Shown here in pieces: positions 18,638-27,080 of a stretch of DNA of 64,000 nucleotides. The stretch comes from Polynucleobacter sp. MWH-Aus1W21 (GTDB taxonomy: Bacteria > Pseudomonadota > Gammaproteobacteria > Burkholderiales > Burkholderiaceae), in assembly GCF_018687275.1 (NCBI RefSeq), contig NZ_CP061287.1, positions 558,001-622,000 on the forward strand, given 5' to 3'. The notes under the pieces were generated by a model. The model did no database searches. It was given only the letters and a program-made list of their open reading frames with translations, and was not told the origin of the DNA. Position numbers and translations under genes: made by a program. Position 1 is the stretch's first letter. Every line of letters starts with the position of its first letter.

Positions 18638-20728
18638 ATGAGTCAAAAATTAGTCTGCAACTGTAATGGCACCATGCCCTTGGATGCAAAAGCACTTGGT
18701 GTGCCTATGCACACTTCATTGTGTAGACAAGAGGTTGGCTCTTTTTTGAAAGCCTTGGATGGCTCAGATTCTGTAGTGGTTGCATGCACTCAAGAGGGTG
18801 CACTTTTTAGCGAGTTAGCAGATCAGGCTGAGAAGCCTTTGGTTGCCCCGCTTCGTTTTGTAAATATCCGTGAAGTTGCAGGCTGGACGCAAGAGGCGAA
18901 AACATCTGGGCCTAAGATTGCTGCGCTGCTTGCTTTAGCTGATATGCCAGAAGCCGATCCTGTCCCGGTGGTGAGCTATGAAAGCCAGGGCAGGTTGTTG
19001 ATTGTTGGTGCGGGGTCCCAAGCTATTCCATGGGCTGAAAAATTAAGCACTTCCTTGGATGTCTCTGTTTTATGTACTGAGCCTGGCGATTTGCCCCTCA
19101 ATAGAAGTTATCCAATCTACACAGGAATGGTTACCAAGCTAGACGGATATCTCGGCAACTTTTCAGTGGATTGGGATTTGCAAAATCCGATTGACCCAGA
19201 GATGTGTACTCGCTGTGGCGCCTGTGTTGAGGTTTGTCCTGAAGGCGCTATTGATCTCTCCTTCCAGATTGATTTGAATAAATGTAAGTCTCATCGCGCT
19301 TGTGTTACTGCCTGCGCAAGTATTGGTGCAATTTCTTTTGATCGTAAAGAGAAAAAGCGTAACTCCGAGTTTGATCTTATTTTGGATTTACGTGCCGATC
19401 CCAAAATGCGCATGAGTCAAACACCGCAGGGTTACTTTTCTCCCGGAAGTGATCCTCTCGATCAAGCGTTGGCAGTTAATCAGCTAACTGAGATGGTCGG
19501 CGAGTTTGAGAAGCCTAAATACTTTACTTATAACGAAAAGATTTGTGCTCATGGCCGTAATGGCAAAGTAGGTTGTAGTGCTTGTATTGATGTTTGCTCA
19601 ACTGGTGCGATTGGTTCCATCTTTAAAAATGGCCAAGGCTCTGTAGAGGTGAACCCAAATCTATGTATGGGCTGTGGTGCCTGTGCCACGTCCTGTCCAT
19701 CAGGTGCAATGAGTTACAACTACCCTAGTGTTGCCCATCAAGGTAAGGAGTTAAAAACAATAGCGAATGTCTTTACAGCTGAAGCTCAAAAGATCAACCA
19801 AGCAATGGCTCCTAGTTTGCTGTTGCAGACCTTAAAAGCTGGTACGCATATGATTGACAGCTTGGGCAGATCCTCGCACATCATGCCAAAGCAGTTTGAG
19901 GGCTTGCCTGCATTTGTTATTCCTTATGGCATTGAGCATATTGCCTCAACTGGCTTGGACTTATGGCTCGGCGCGTTGTCCTATGGATTTGCTGAAGTTA
20001 TCTTGTTGCTAAGTGGGGATGAGGATCCTGCATACCGCGCTGCTCTAGAAGAGCAGGCAGATTTAGCGAATAACATTTTGAAGGCATATGGATTTGACGA
20101 GCGCATTCATTTGATATTGACTAACTCCGTTGATGATTTATCAATAGTATCGAAGGCAATGGGTGTACTACGTCAGCGTGGCTCCTTAAATTCAATTTGC
20201 ACTCCAGCAAGTATTGGTTTATCCAATCAAAAGCGTGAAACATTAGAGGCTGTTTTAGAGCACCTACAAAAGCAAGCTAAAACACCTTTGCCTGAAGCTG
20301 GTGTAGCACTGCCATCATCTTCATTGTTAGGCGGCCTGACGATTAACAAAGATGCCTGTACCTTATGCATGTCTTGTGTGAGCAGTTGCCCGGAAGGCGC
20401 GCTTTTGGATAACCCGGATGAACCCATACTTTCCTTTATTGAAAAGCAGTGTGTTCAATGTGGCCTCTGTGTTCAAACCTGCCCAGAAAAGGCTTTAACT
20501 CTTGCACCTCGCTTGCAGACAGTGGAGCAGCGTAAGAAAAAAGTAGCCTTAAATGAAACCCAGGCTTTCCATTGCATTAGCTGCGGCAAGCCTTTTGGGA
20601 CATTGAAGATGGTTGACTTGATGCTCACTAAGTTGGGTGCTCACGGTGCGTTTGCTGGAGCAGCAATGGATCGATTGAAGATGTGCAGTGATTGTCGCGT
20701 AGTAGATATGGTGAAAAAAGAAACATGA
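18638..20728 (+). CDS. Polyferredoxin-like 4Fe-4S protein of formate dehydrogenase cluster
   Basis: This large cytoplasmic protein of 696 residues carries many ferredoxin motifs. C190xxC193xxC196xxxC200P and C216/C222/C226 form one pair. C313/C316/C320 and C343xxC346xxC349xxxC353P form another. A third pair lies near residues 575-620 (CTLCMSCVSSCP and CVQCGLCVQTCP). The ends add CNCNG at the N-terminus and CISCG plus CSDC at the C-terminus. Such proteins accompany DUF3305/3306 and formate dehydrogenase genes in Betaproteobacteria. A role in electron delivery or cofactor insertion is inference. Its stop overlaps the TorD-like start (ATGA). Confidence 0.85.
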   Translation: MSQKLVCNCNGTMPLDAKALGVPMHTSLCRQEVGSFLKALDGSDSVVVACTQEGALFSELADQAEKPLVAPLRFVNIREVAGWTQEAKTSGPKIAALLALADMPEADPVPVVSYESQGRLLIVGAGSQAIPWAEKLSTSLDVSVLCTEPGDLPLNRSYPIYTGMVTKLDGYLGNFSVDWDLQNPIDPEMCTRCGACVEVCPEGAIDLSFQIDLNKCKSHRACVTACASIGAISFDRKEKKRNSEFDLILDLRADPKMRMSQTPQGYFSPGSDPLDQALAVNQLTEMVGEFEKPKYFTYNEKICAHGRNGKVGCSACIDVCSTGAIGSIFKNGQGSVEVNPNLCMGCGACATSCPSGAMSYNYPSVAHQGKELKTIANVFTAEAQKINQAMAPSLLLQTLKAGTHMIDSLGRSSHIMPKQFEGLPAFVIPYGIEHIASTGLDLWLGALSYGFAEVILLLSGDEDPAYRAALEEQADLANNILKAYGFDERIHLILTNSVDDLSIVSKAMGVLRQRGSLNSICTPASIGLSNQKRETLEAVLEHLQKQAKTPLPEAGVALPSSSLLGGLTINKDACTLCMSCVSSCPEGALLDNPDEPILSFIEKQCVQCGLCVQTCPEKALTLAPRLQTVEQRKKKVALNETQAFHCISCGKPFGTLKMVDLMLTKLGAHGAFAGAAMDRLKMCSDCRVVDMVKKET

Positions 20729-21375
20729 GCGAAATAGCAAAAGACGCAATGAAAGAGAATGCATCTACCGAAGTTGGGGATGTTGGCTTACCAGAGGACT
20801 TAGCAAGGGCAGATTTATATGGCTTGATTGCCCGCTTTTTTCAGATGCCGCCAGATCAAGAATTATTAGATCAAATTGCTGCTACAGCAGATCAGCAAGA
20901 TGCTGCTAACGAGGCGCCATTAGCCAAAGTGTGGATGGATGTTGTTGAGGTTGCCAAAAATAACCCTGCCAAGGCTTGGCATGATGAGTTTGATTTGAAT
21001 TTCATTAGCGTTGGTAAGCCTAACGTTGTTCTGAATGGCTCTTTTTATATGGCAGGCCATCTCAATGAGAAGCCTTTAGTCAATATTCGCAAAGCTCTAG
21101 AGGGATTTGGGCTTGAAGCTGCGGAAGAAGTTACCGAAACAGAAGACCATATTTCGGCGCTTTGCGAGGTCATGCGATATCTGATTGCTGGGGATGATGT
21201 TGAAATATCAAACCTTACAAATCAAAGGGTATTTTTTAACCAACACATTAGACCCTGGTATGACGAATTGTGCGATGCAATAGAAGGTATTCCAGAGATG
21301 CATTTGTATCACCCAGTTGCCGCTCTCACTAGAGAATTCCTGGCTATCGAGGGACAAGGCTTTGACATGATTTAA
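20725..21375 (+). CDS. TorD/DmsD-like molecular chaperone
   Basis: This 216-residue, largely helical protein has the TorD-family pattern: a LARADLYGLIARFFQMPPD start, FDLNFISVGKPNVVLNGSFYMAGHLNEKP, then EDHISALCEVMRYLI and a late FNQHIRPWYDELCDAI. TorD-type chaperones hold the Tat signal of molybdoenzymes until the cofactor is inserted. The client is probably the formate dehydrogenase alpha subunit downstream. ATG at 20725 overlaps the preceding stop and is chosen over an upstream in-frame codon. Confidence 0.85.
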   Translation: MSEIAKDAMKENASTEVGDVGLPEDLARADLYGLIARFFQMPPDQELLDQIAATADQQDAANEAPLAKVWMDVVEVAKNNPAKAWHDEFDLNFISVGKPNVVLNGSFYMAGHLNEKPLVNIRKALEGFGLEAAEEVTETEDHISALCEVMRYLIAGDDVEISNLTNQRVFFNQHIRPWYDELCDAIEGIPEMHLYHPVAALTREFLAIEGQGFDMI

Positions 21376-21406
21376 TGTTGCAGCGCAATAGAGGGTAAGC
21401 CTTAGA

Positions 21407-21439
21407 TGCATTTTGATATGACGATATGCGAAAAATGCA
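21407..21439. repeat. Inverted repeat upstream of the formate dehydrogenase operon
   Basis: Eight-base perfect arms (TGCATTTT at 21407-21414 and AAAATGCA at 21432-21439) are separated by 17 bases. They lie across the candidate -35/-10 region of the fdh structural operon. This could be a binding site for an unidentified regulator or simply AT-rich symmetry. Confidence 0.35.
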
Positions 21440-21441
21440 AT
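21413..21441 (+). promoter_or_regulatory. Candidate sigma-70 promoter for the fdh operon
   Basis: TTGATA (21413-21418, five of six to TTGACA) and TGCAAT (21436-21441, four of six to TATAAT) have a 17-base spacer, predicting a start near 21448. It precedes the TAT-target gene. The -10 element is weak, so this is a tentative call. Confidence 0.3.
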
Positions 21442-21453
21442 TACCAATTACAC

Positions 21454-21467
21454 TTGATCGAAATCAA
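21454..21467. promoter_or_regulatory. FNR/ANR-type binding palindrome
   Basis: TTGAT-CGAA-ATCAA matches the FNR/CRP-family anaerobic consensus TTGATNNNNATCAA at all ten fixed positions, with one further paired base on each side. It is centred about 30 bases upstream of the first fdh structural gene. That is too close to the ATG for a standard -41.5 activating site. Relative to the candidate promoter it would sit near +12, which suggests repression. Confidence 0.6.
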
Positions 21468-21490
21468 GAATAACTAGATAGGAGCAAGCC

Positions 21491-21712
21491 ATGAGCACTA
21501 AATCCAAAGTTGCTTTAAGTGACCAAGCGAAGCCATCGCGCCGTAATTTCTTTATTGGTGCAGGCGCTGCAGTGGGTGCTGTTGCAGTAGCTAGCCAAAC
21601 TCCAGTTGGTAAAGCAGTTATCCAAGAAATTAGTAGCACCAAAACAGTGAAAGATGCAGGTCAAACAATGACTGCTCACATGCGTAAGTACTACGAAACC
21701 ACTTTGATTTAA
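21491..21712 (+). CDS. Formate dehydrogenase region TAT-signal small protein
   Basis: This 73-residue protein has a twin-arginine signal (SRRNFFIGAGAAVGAVAVAS) and a short mature tail ending in MRKYYETTLI. It matches the small TAT-target family found next to formate dehydrogenase genes (TIGR02811 type). Function is unknown. It could be a small periplasmic subunit or an assembly factor that shares the Tat route with FdhA. AGGAG precedes the start. fdhA follows after 66 bases. Confidence 0.85.
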   Translation: MSTKSKVALSDQAKPSRRNFFIGAGAAVGAVAVASQTPVGKAVIQEISSTKTVKDAGQTMTAHMRKYYETTLI

Positions 21713-21778
21713 TTAGTTTCATCAGTTATTGCTTTAACAGTTAATTAATAAATACAAAAACTTTCTCAGGGACACAAT

Positions 21779-24757
21779 ATGAGTCTGACTCGTAAATCCA
21801 ATACCCCACAAAGCAGTCGTTCAACATCACGCCTGATTGGCAGTCTGTCACGAGGTTTAAAAGCCGCAGTGCCAACGATGGATCGCCGCACTTTCCTTAA
21901 ACGCTCTGGCGTAGGTGTTGGTGCTGGTATCGCCGCTAGCCAGTTGAGCTTTGTGCAAAAAGCATCTGCAGAGCAAAGCAAAGCAATGCTCGACGGTAAG
22001 GGCAAGATTGAGGTTAAACGCTCCATCTGTACCCACTGCTCAGTAGGTTGCGCGGTTGATGCGACTGTTGAGAATGGTGTTTGGGTACGTCAAGACGCCG
22101 TGTTCGATTCACCTATTAACTTAGGGGCTCATTGCGCAAAAGGCGCAGCATTGCGTGAGCACGGTCATGGTGACTATCGTTTGCGTTACCCAATGAAATT
22201 AGTTGATGGAAAGTATCAGCGTATCTCTTGGGATCAAGCGCTTACAGAAATTACTGCGCAGATGAAGAGCATTCGTGAGAAATATTCACCAGATGCAATG
22301 TTCTTTATCGGTTCATCAAAGCACAACAACGAACAGGCCTACTTACTCCGTAAGTGGGTCTCTTTCTTTGGCACAAACAATACAGACCATCAAGCTCGTA
22401 TTTGTCACTCCACAACAGTTGCCGGTGTTGCAAACACCTGGGGCTATGGTGCGATGACGAATAGCTACAACGACATGATGAACTCTAAGGCAGCTTTGTA
22501 CATTGGTTCAAATGCTGCTGAAGCTCACCCAGTTTCTATGTTGAGTTTGTTGCACGCTAAAGAAAATGGCTGCAAAGTAATTGTGGTTGATCCACGTTAC
22601 ACACGTACAGCAGCGAAGTCTGATCAATACATCCGCATTCGTTCCGGTACAGACATTCCTTTCTTGTTCGGCCTTCTGTATCACATCTTCAAAAACGGTT
22701 GGGAAGACAAAAAGTACATCAATGACCGCGTTTACGGAATGGAAGAGATTCGTAAAGAGGTCATGGAGAAGTGGACTCCTGCTGCTGTAGAAGAAGCGTG
22801 CGGCGTTCCTGAGGCGCAAATGTATAAAGCTGCTGAAACCATGGCTAAGAATCGTCCAAGTACGGTTGTTTGGTGTATGGGTCAAACACAGCACACCATT
22901 GGTAACTCCATGGTGCGCGCATCTTGCATCTTGCAGTTGGCATTAGGTAACGTTGGTAAATCTGGTGGCGGTACAAATATTTTCCGCGGTCACGATAACG
23001 TCCAAGGTGCAACTGACGTAGGTCCTAACCCAGACTCATTGCCTGGCTACTATGGCTTGGCTGCTGGTTCATGGAAACACTACGCAACTGTTTGGGGTGT
23101 TGACTACGAGTGGATTAAAGGTCGCTACGCGCCGGACATGATGGAGAAGTCTGGAACTACTGTTTCTCGTTGGGTGGATGCCGTTCTTGAAAAGAACGAC
23201 ATGATCGATCAACAGACAAACGTAAAAGGCTTGTTCTTCTGGGGCCATGCTCCTAACTCACAAACTCGCGGCTTAGATATGAAGCGTGCGATGAATAAGT
23301 TGGATCTCTTGGTGGTGGTTGATCCATACCCAAGTGCTACTGCAGCGATGGCAGCAATGCCTGCGGCAGAGGGTGATGTAGTAAACAAGAACCGCAATGT
23401 TTACTTATTGCCAGCAGCAACCCAGTTTGAAACATGCGGAAGTGCGACAGCATCTAATCGTTCTTTACAGTGGCGCGAGAAAGTGATCGACCCATTGTTT
23501 GAATCTGTACCTGACCATGTGATCATGCAAGCCTTTGCTGACCGCCTTGGCTTCGGTGAAGAGTTGTCCAAGAACTACAAGATGTTGAACTCTAAATTTG
23601 CTGGTAAGCAATGGAAAGAGCCGCAAATTGAAGACATCTTGCGTGAAATCAATCGCTCCGTTTGGACTATTGGTTACACAGGTCAAACTCCTGAGCGTCT
23701 CAAAGCGCACATGAGAATGGTTGGGGTATTTGATCCGAAGACACTCAAGTCTCGTGGAGGGGTAGATCCAGTTACTGGATACGATACAACGGGCGATTAC
23801 TACGGTTTGCCTTGGCCTTGCTACGGCACTGCCGCAATCAAACACCCAGGTTCACCAAATCTCTATGACACCAGTAAGAGCGTCATGGAAGGTGGCGGTA
23901 ACTTCCGCGCAAACTTTGGTGTTGAGCGCGAGGGTGTGAGCTTGTTGGCTGGTGATGGTTCCTGCTCTAAGGGTTCTGCAATTACGACTGGTTACCCAGA
24001 GTTCGATCACGTATTGGTGAAGAAGCTTGGTTGGTGGGATCAGTTAACTGAAGATGAGAAGAAGCTTGCTGAAGGCAAGAACTGGAAGACTGACTTGTCT
24101 GGCGGCATCCAGCGCGTTGTGATGAAAAACGGTTGCCATCCATTTGGTAACGCAAAAGCACGCGCAGTGGTTTGGAACTTCCCGGATGCAGTTCCAATTC
24201 ACCGTGAAGCGCTCTACAGTACTAACGAGAAGATGATGCGCAAGTATCCAACTTCTGCAGATAAGAAGAATTTCTGGCGCTTGCCAACTCTCTATAAGAC
24301 TGTTCAAGATCAAAACTTGAATCAGAAGTTATATGAGAAGTTCCCAATCATTCTGACCTCCGGTCGTTTGGTTGAGTACGAGGGTGGTGGCGATGAGACT
24401 CGTTCAAATCCATGGTTGGCTGAACTTCAACAAGAAAACTTTGTTGAGATTAATCCTAAGGCTGCAGCAGATCGCGGCATTAAGAACTGGGATTATGTTT
24501 GGGTGAAATCACCTACGGGCGCAAGAATCAAAGTTCGTGCATTGGTTACCGAGCGTGTTGATCAAGGAACAGCTTGGGTGCCATTCCACTTTGCTGGTTG
24601 GTGGCAGGGTAATGACTTGCGTAAGTACTACCCAGAAGGCGCGGCTCCAGTGGTTCTTGGTGAGGCGGTCAATACTGCAACAACCTATGGTTACGACCAG
24701 GTGACGATGATGCAAGAGACCAAAACCACTATGTGCCAAATCGAAAAATTTGCCTAA
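21779..24757 (+). CDS. fdhA: Formate dehydrogenase, molybdopterin-binding alpha subunit (Cys type)
   Basis: This 992-residue catalytic subunit oxidizes formate to CO2 with a bis-MGD molybdenum or tungsten cofactor. The Tat motif is DRRTFLKRSG (35-44). The [4Fe-4S] ligands are Cys84, Cys87, Cys91 and Cys119, and Lys121 follows as the electron-relay lysine. The active-site residue is Cys209 (ARICHS, codon TGT at 22403), so this is a cysteine and not a selenocysteine enzyme. The C-terminal molydopterin dinucleotide-binding domain carries LTSGRLVEYEGGGDETRSNPWLAEL. The start at 21779 is chosen because AGGGA precedes it. An internal ATG before the Tat motif lacks a ribosome site. Confidence 0.95.
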   Translation: MSLTRKSNTPQSSRSTSRLIGSLSRGLKAAVPTMDRRTFLKRSGVGVGAGIAASQLSFVQKASAEQSKAMLDGKGKIEVKRSICTHCSVGCAVDATVENGVWVRQDAVFDSPINLGAHCAKGAALREHGHGDYRLRYPMKLVDGKYQRISWDQALTEITAQMKSIREKYSPDAMFFIGSSKHNNEQAYLLRKWVSFFGTNNTDHQARICHSTTVAGVANTWGYGAMTNSYNDMMNSKAALYIGSNAAEAHPVSMLSLLHAKENGCKVIVVDPRYTRTAAKSDQYIRIRSGTDIPFLFGLLYHIFKNGWEDKKYINDRVYGMEEIRKEVMEKWTPAAVEEACGVPEAQMYKAAETMAKNRPSTVVWCMGQTQHTIGNSMVRASCILQLALGNVGKSGGGTNIFRGHDNVQGATDVGPNPDSLPGYYGLAAGSWKHYATVWGVDYEWIKGRYAPDMMEKSGTTVSRWVDAVLEKNDMIDQQTNVKGLFFWGHAPNSQTRGLDMKRAMNKLDLLVVVDPYPSATAAMAAMPAAEGDVVNKNRNVYLLPAATQFETCGSATASNRSLQWREKVIDPLFESVPDHVIMQAFADRLGFGEELSKNYKMLNSKFAGKQWKEPQIEDILREINRSVWTIGYTGQTPERLKAHMRMVGVFDPKTLKSRGGVDPVTGYDTTGDYYGLPWPCYGTAAIKHPGSPNLYDTSKSVMEGGGNFRANFGVEREGVSLLAGDGSCSKGSAITTGYPEFDHVLVKKLGWWDQLTEDEKKLAEGKNWKTDLSGGIQRVVMKNGCHPFGNAKARAVVWNFPDAVPIHREALYSTNEKMMRKYPTSADKKNFWRLPTLYKTVQDQNLNQKLYEKFPIILTSGRLVEYEGGGDETRSNPWLAELQQENFVEINPKAAADRGIKNWDYVWVKSPTGARIKVRALVTERVDQGTAWVPFHFAGWWQGNDLRKYYPEGAAPVVLGEAVNTATTYGYDQVTMMQETKTTMCQIEKFA

Positions 24758-24784
24758 GTCAAAAAATAAAGTCAGGAGAACACA

Positions 24785-25441
24785 ATGGCAAGAATGAAAT
24801 TTATTTGCGACACAGAGCGATGCATTGAATGCAACGGTTGTGTCACAGCCTGTAAAAACGATAACGAAGTGCCTTGGGGTGTTAATCGTCGCCGCGTTGT
24901 AACGGTGAATGACGGCATCATTGGTCAAGAAAAATCAGTATCAGTTGCATGTATGCACTGTAGCGATGCTCCTTGCATGGCGGTATGCCCAGTAGATTGC
25001 TTCTACCGCACCGATGAGGGCGTTGTGTTGCACGATAAAGATATCTGTATCGGTTGCGGCTACTGCTCTTTTGCTTGCCCATTTGGCGCACCACAATTCT
25101 TGAGCAAGGGTGCCTTCGGCACTCGTAGCAAGATGGATAAGTGCACATTCTGTAGCGGCGGTCCAGAAGAAAACGGCAGCGTTGCCGAATTCGAGAAGTA
25201 TGGACGCAATCGCTTGGCAGAAGGTAAGTTGCCACTTTGCGCTGAGATGTGTTCAACCAAGGCATTGATTGGTGGCGACAGCGACATCATTTCTGGCATC
25301 TTCAATAATCGTGTGGCAATGCGTGAGAAGAACGGTAAGTACCCAGGATCCAAAGCGTTTGGTTGGACGACTGCCTATGGCGGTCCAGATACACCAGCGC
25401 CAACACCAACGCCTGCTGCAAAAATTCCAGGAGCCAAATAA
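24785..25441 (+). CDS. fdhB: Formate dehydrogenase iron-sulfur beta subunit
   Basis: This 218-residue electron-transfer subunit (FDH3 type) carries four [4Fe-4S] sites. The motifs are CIECNGCVTACKNDNEVPWG, CMHCSDAPCMAVCPVDCF, CIGCGYCSFACPFGAPQF and CTFC...CAEMCSTKAL. It lacks the C-terminal membrane anchor of FdnH and ends in a Pro/Ala tail. It should pass electrons from FdhA to the cytochrome b subunit. AGGAGA lies upstream of the ATG. Its stop overlaps the next ATG (TAATG). Confidence 0.95.
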   Translation: MARMKFICDTERCIECNGCVTACKNDNEVPWGVNRRRVVTVNDGIIGQEKSVSVACMHCSDAPCMAVCPVDCFYRTDEGVVLHDKDICIGCGYCSFACPFGAPQFLSKGAFGTRSKMDKCTFCSGGPEENGSVAEFEKYGRNRLAEGKLPLCAEMCSTKALIGGDSDIISGIFNNRVAMREKNGKYPGSKAFGWTTAYGGPDTPAPTPTPAAKIPGAK

Positions 25442-25677
25442 TGAAAGTTAATTTCAAAACTCTCGGTTTGTGTTTTGCAGCAGCAACGCTGTTGGCTGCC
25501 TGCTCTGAGCCTCCAGAAATTGCCGCTAAGGCCGCCAAGCGTCCGGACGTTGCTCCTTACATGGGTGCGAACAACGGCTTTATGACTAAGAATTGGACGC
25601 CAGGTAATCAGGCTAGTTGGACTGAGTCTGTTGATAAGCGCACTCAAGGTCAGAACGAATACAGTCGCGTTAAGTGA
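25441..25677 (+). CDS. Small lipoprotein within the formate dehydrogenase operon
   Basis: This 78-residue protein has a clear lipobox (LLAAC, Cys21) and a short mature part containing YMGANNGFMTKNWTPGNQASWTESVDKRTQGQNEYSRVK in two segments rich in Asn, Trp and Thr. The start ATG overlaps the fdhB stop, indicating coupled translation. I do not recognise a described family. Its place between fdhB and the cytochrome subunit suggests a small accessory or anchoring subunit in the periplasm. That is inference only. Confidence 0.75.
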   Translation: MKVNFKTLGLCFAAATLLAACSEPPEIAAKAAKRPDVAPYMGANNGFMTKNWTPGNQASWTESVDKRTQGQNEYSRVK

Positions 25678-25724
25678 TCAACTAAATAACAATAAATAAA
25701 ACGAAAACGTTTAAGGACATGTGT

Positions 25725-26786
25725 ATGAAACGATCATTTTCAAAAGTTCTACGCGCTTTAGTGGTGACCGCAGGTTTGTCGCTAACTTTGGCAAGCGGGA
25801 TCAGTTTCGCTGAGCGTGCACCGATGGCGCCGCTGCCATCTGCTAGCGGAGTAGATATTCCGCCATTGTCTGTGCCGGCTAATCCAAATGCTTTAGCCAA
25901 TGGAACGCAGGCTCAGTCTCAGCCAGCAAACCCATCAATTTTTACTACTGCCAACAGCGATCCATACAACTATGTCAGTATTCCTGACAAAGAGGCTAGT
26001 GTATTGATTCAGCGTTCCGGTCAAGAGTGGCGCGTGATTCGTAATGGTGTGATTACTGTTTATGGCGGCTGGTTGCTGGCCATCGCCTTCTTCGGCATCA
26101 TTGCGATGTACACAATCAAGGGCTCAATCAAGTTGCATGAGCCAATGTCCGGCGTCAAAATTAAGCGCTTTAGCGCATTTGATCGCTTGGTCCACTGGTT
26201 GATGGCATTTAGCTTTTTAGCCTTGGCATTTACTGGCTTATTAATTCTTTACGGCAAGTATTTTGCAATGCCATTAATGGGTGGGGTTGCCTACGGATCC
26301 TTCTTGAATGTTTGCAAGAACATTCATAACTTCACAGGCCCTTTGTTCACTATTTGCATCGTGATCTTCTTCTTGCTTTTTGCGCATAAGAATTTACCAG
26401 GCAAAGGTGATTTGCAGTGGTATTTAACCTTTGGTGGAATTTTCAGCGGCAAGCATGTGCCAGCTGGTTTCTTCAACGGTGGTGAAAAGATCTGGTTCTG
26501 GTTTGGTATGACTTTCTTGGGTCTGGTAATTTCAGCATCCGGATTTGTACTCGATATGATCGTGCCATTTATGACCATTGAGTACACTCGTGGCACGATG
26601 CAGATTGCTAACATTATTCATAGTAGTGCTGCGATCTTGATGTCTGCGATGGCGATGGGGCACATCTATATCGGCACCATCGGCATGCAAGGTTCAATTG
26701 ATGGCATGAAGACTGGCTATGTTGATGCTACTTGGGCTAAAGAGCATCATGAGCTCTGGTATGACGAACTCAATAAAAAGGGATAA
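25725..26786 (+). CDS. fdhC: Formate dehydrogenase cytochrome b556 gamma subunit
   Basis: This protein of about 353 residues has an N-terminal signal segment, a Pro/Ala-rich periplasmic stretch, and then the four-helix cytochrome b core (FDH gamma family). The core includes FDRLVHWLMAFSFLALAFTGL, a KNIHNFTGPLF helix and NIIHSSAAILMSAMAMGHIYIG, which supply the heme histidines. It links FdhAB to the quinone pool. The start at ATG 25725 has AAGGA seven bases upstream; the ATG two codons earlier is too close to it. Confidence 0.92.
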   Translation: MKRSFSKVLRALVVTAGLSLTLASGISFAERAPMAPLPSASGVDIPPLSVPANPNALANGTQAQSQPANPSIFTTANSDPYNYVSIPDKEASVLIQRSGQEWRVIRNGVITVYGGWLLAIAFFGIIAMYTIKGSIKLHEPMSGVKIKRFSAFDRLVHWLMAFSFLALAFTGLLILYGKYFAMPLMGGVAYGSFLNVCKNIHNFTGPLFTICIVIFFLLFAHKNLPGKGDLQWYLTFGGIFSGKHVPAGFFNGGEKIWFWFGMTFLGLVISASGFVLDMIVPFMTIEYTRGTMQIANIIHSSAAILMSAMAMGHIYIGTIGMQGSIDGMKTGYVDATWAKEHHELWYDELNKKG

Positions 26787-26789
26787 GCC

Positions 26790-27080
26790 ATGAAAAAAAT
26801 CATTGCTTTCACATTCTGTGCTTTTGCTGGAACAGCAGCTTTTGCTGCATTACCTCCATTGACACCTGAGCAGGCAGAGGCAGCAGCTTTGACTAAGGCT
26901 AAGGCTGCTTACGGTGATAGAGTTGGCGCTTATCAACTATGCCAAGCTCAGAATCGTGTTGCTGATCGCTTTAGGGTTCCTGGAACTGCGGCTCCTGCAG
27001 CTTGCGTAGCGCCTCCACCATTTGCTCCACCGGTAGCTGCGGCTGCACCAGCCGCTCCTGCGGCACCTGCTGCTAAGTAA
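26790..27080 (+). CDS. Small exported protein at the end of the fdh operon
   Basis: This 96-residue protein has a signal peptide (MKKIIAFTFCAFAGTAAFA), a short charged middle (LTPEQAEAAALTKAKAAYGDRVGAYQLCQAQNRVADR) with two cysteines in the mature part, and an Ala/Pro-rich tail. It begins three bases after fdhC, so it belongs to the operon. No family is recognised. The pair of cysteines might form a disulfide. It converges directly on the ABC ATPase gene without a visible terminator. Confidence 0.7.
   Translation: MKKIIAFTFCAFAGTAAFAALPPLTPEQAEAAALTKAKAAYGDRVGAYQLCQAQNRVADRFRVPGTAAPAACVAPPPFAPPVAAAAPAAPAAPAAK

Noticed and set aside
22403..22405. Selenocysteine (UGA) in formate dehydrogenase
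   Set aside because: The active-site codon is TGT, encoding Cys209, and the frame has no internal TGA, so no recoding is needed.
22508..24928. Several antisense open frames across fdhA
   Set aside because: They oppose a 992-residue gene with full domain conservation, and none has a ribosome site or recognizable domain.
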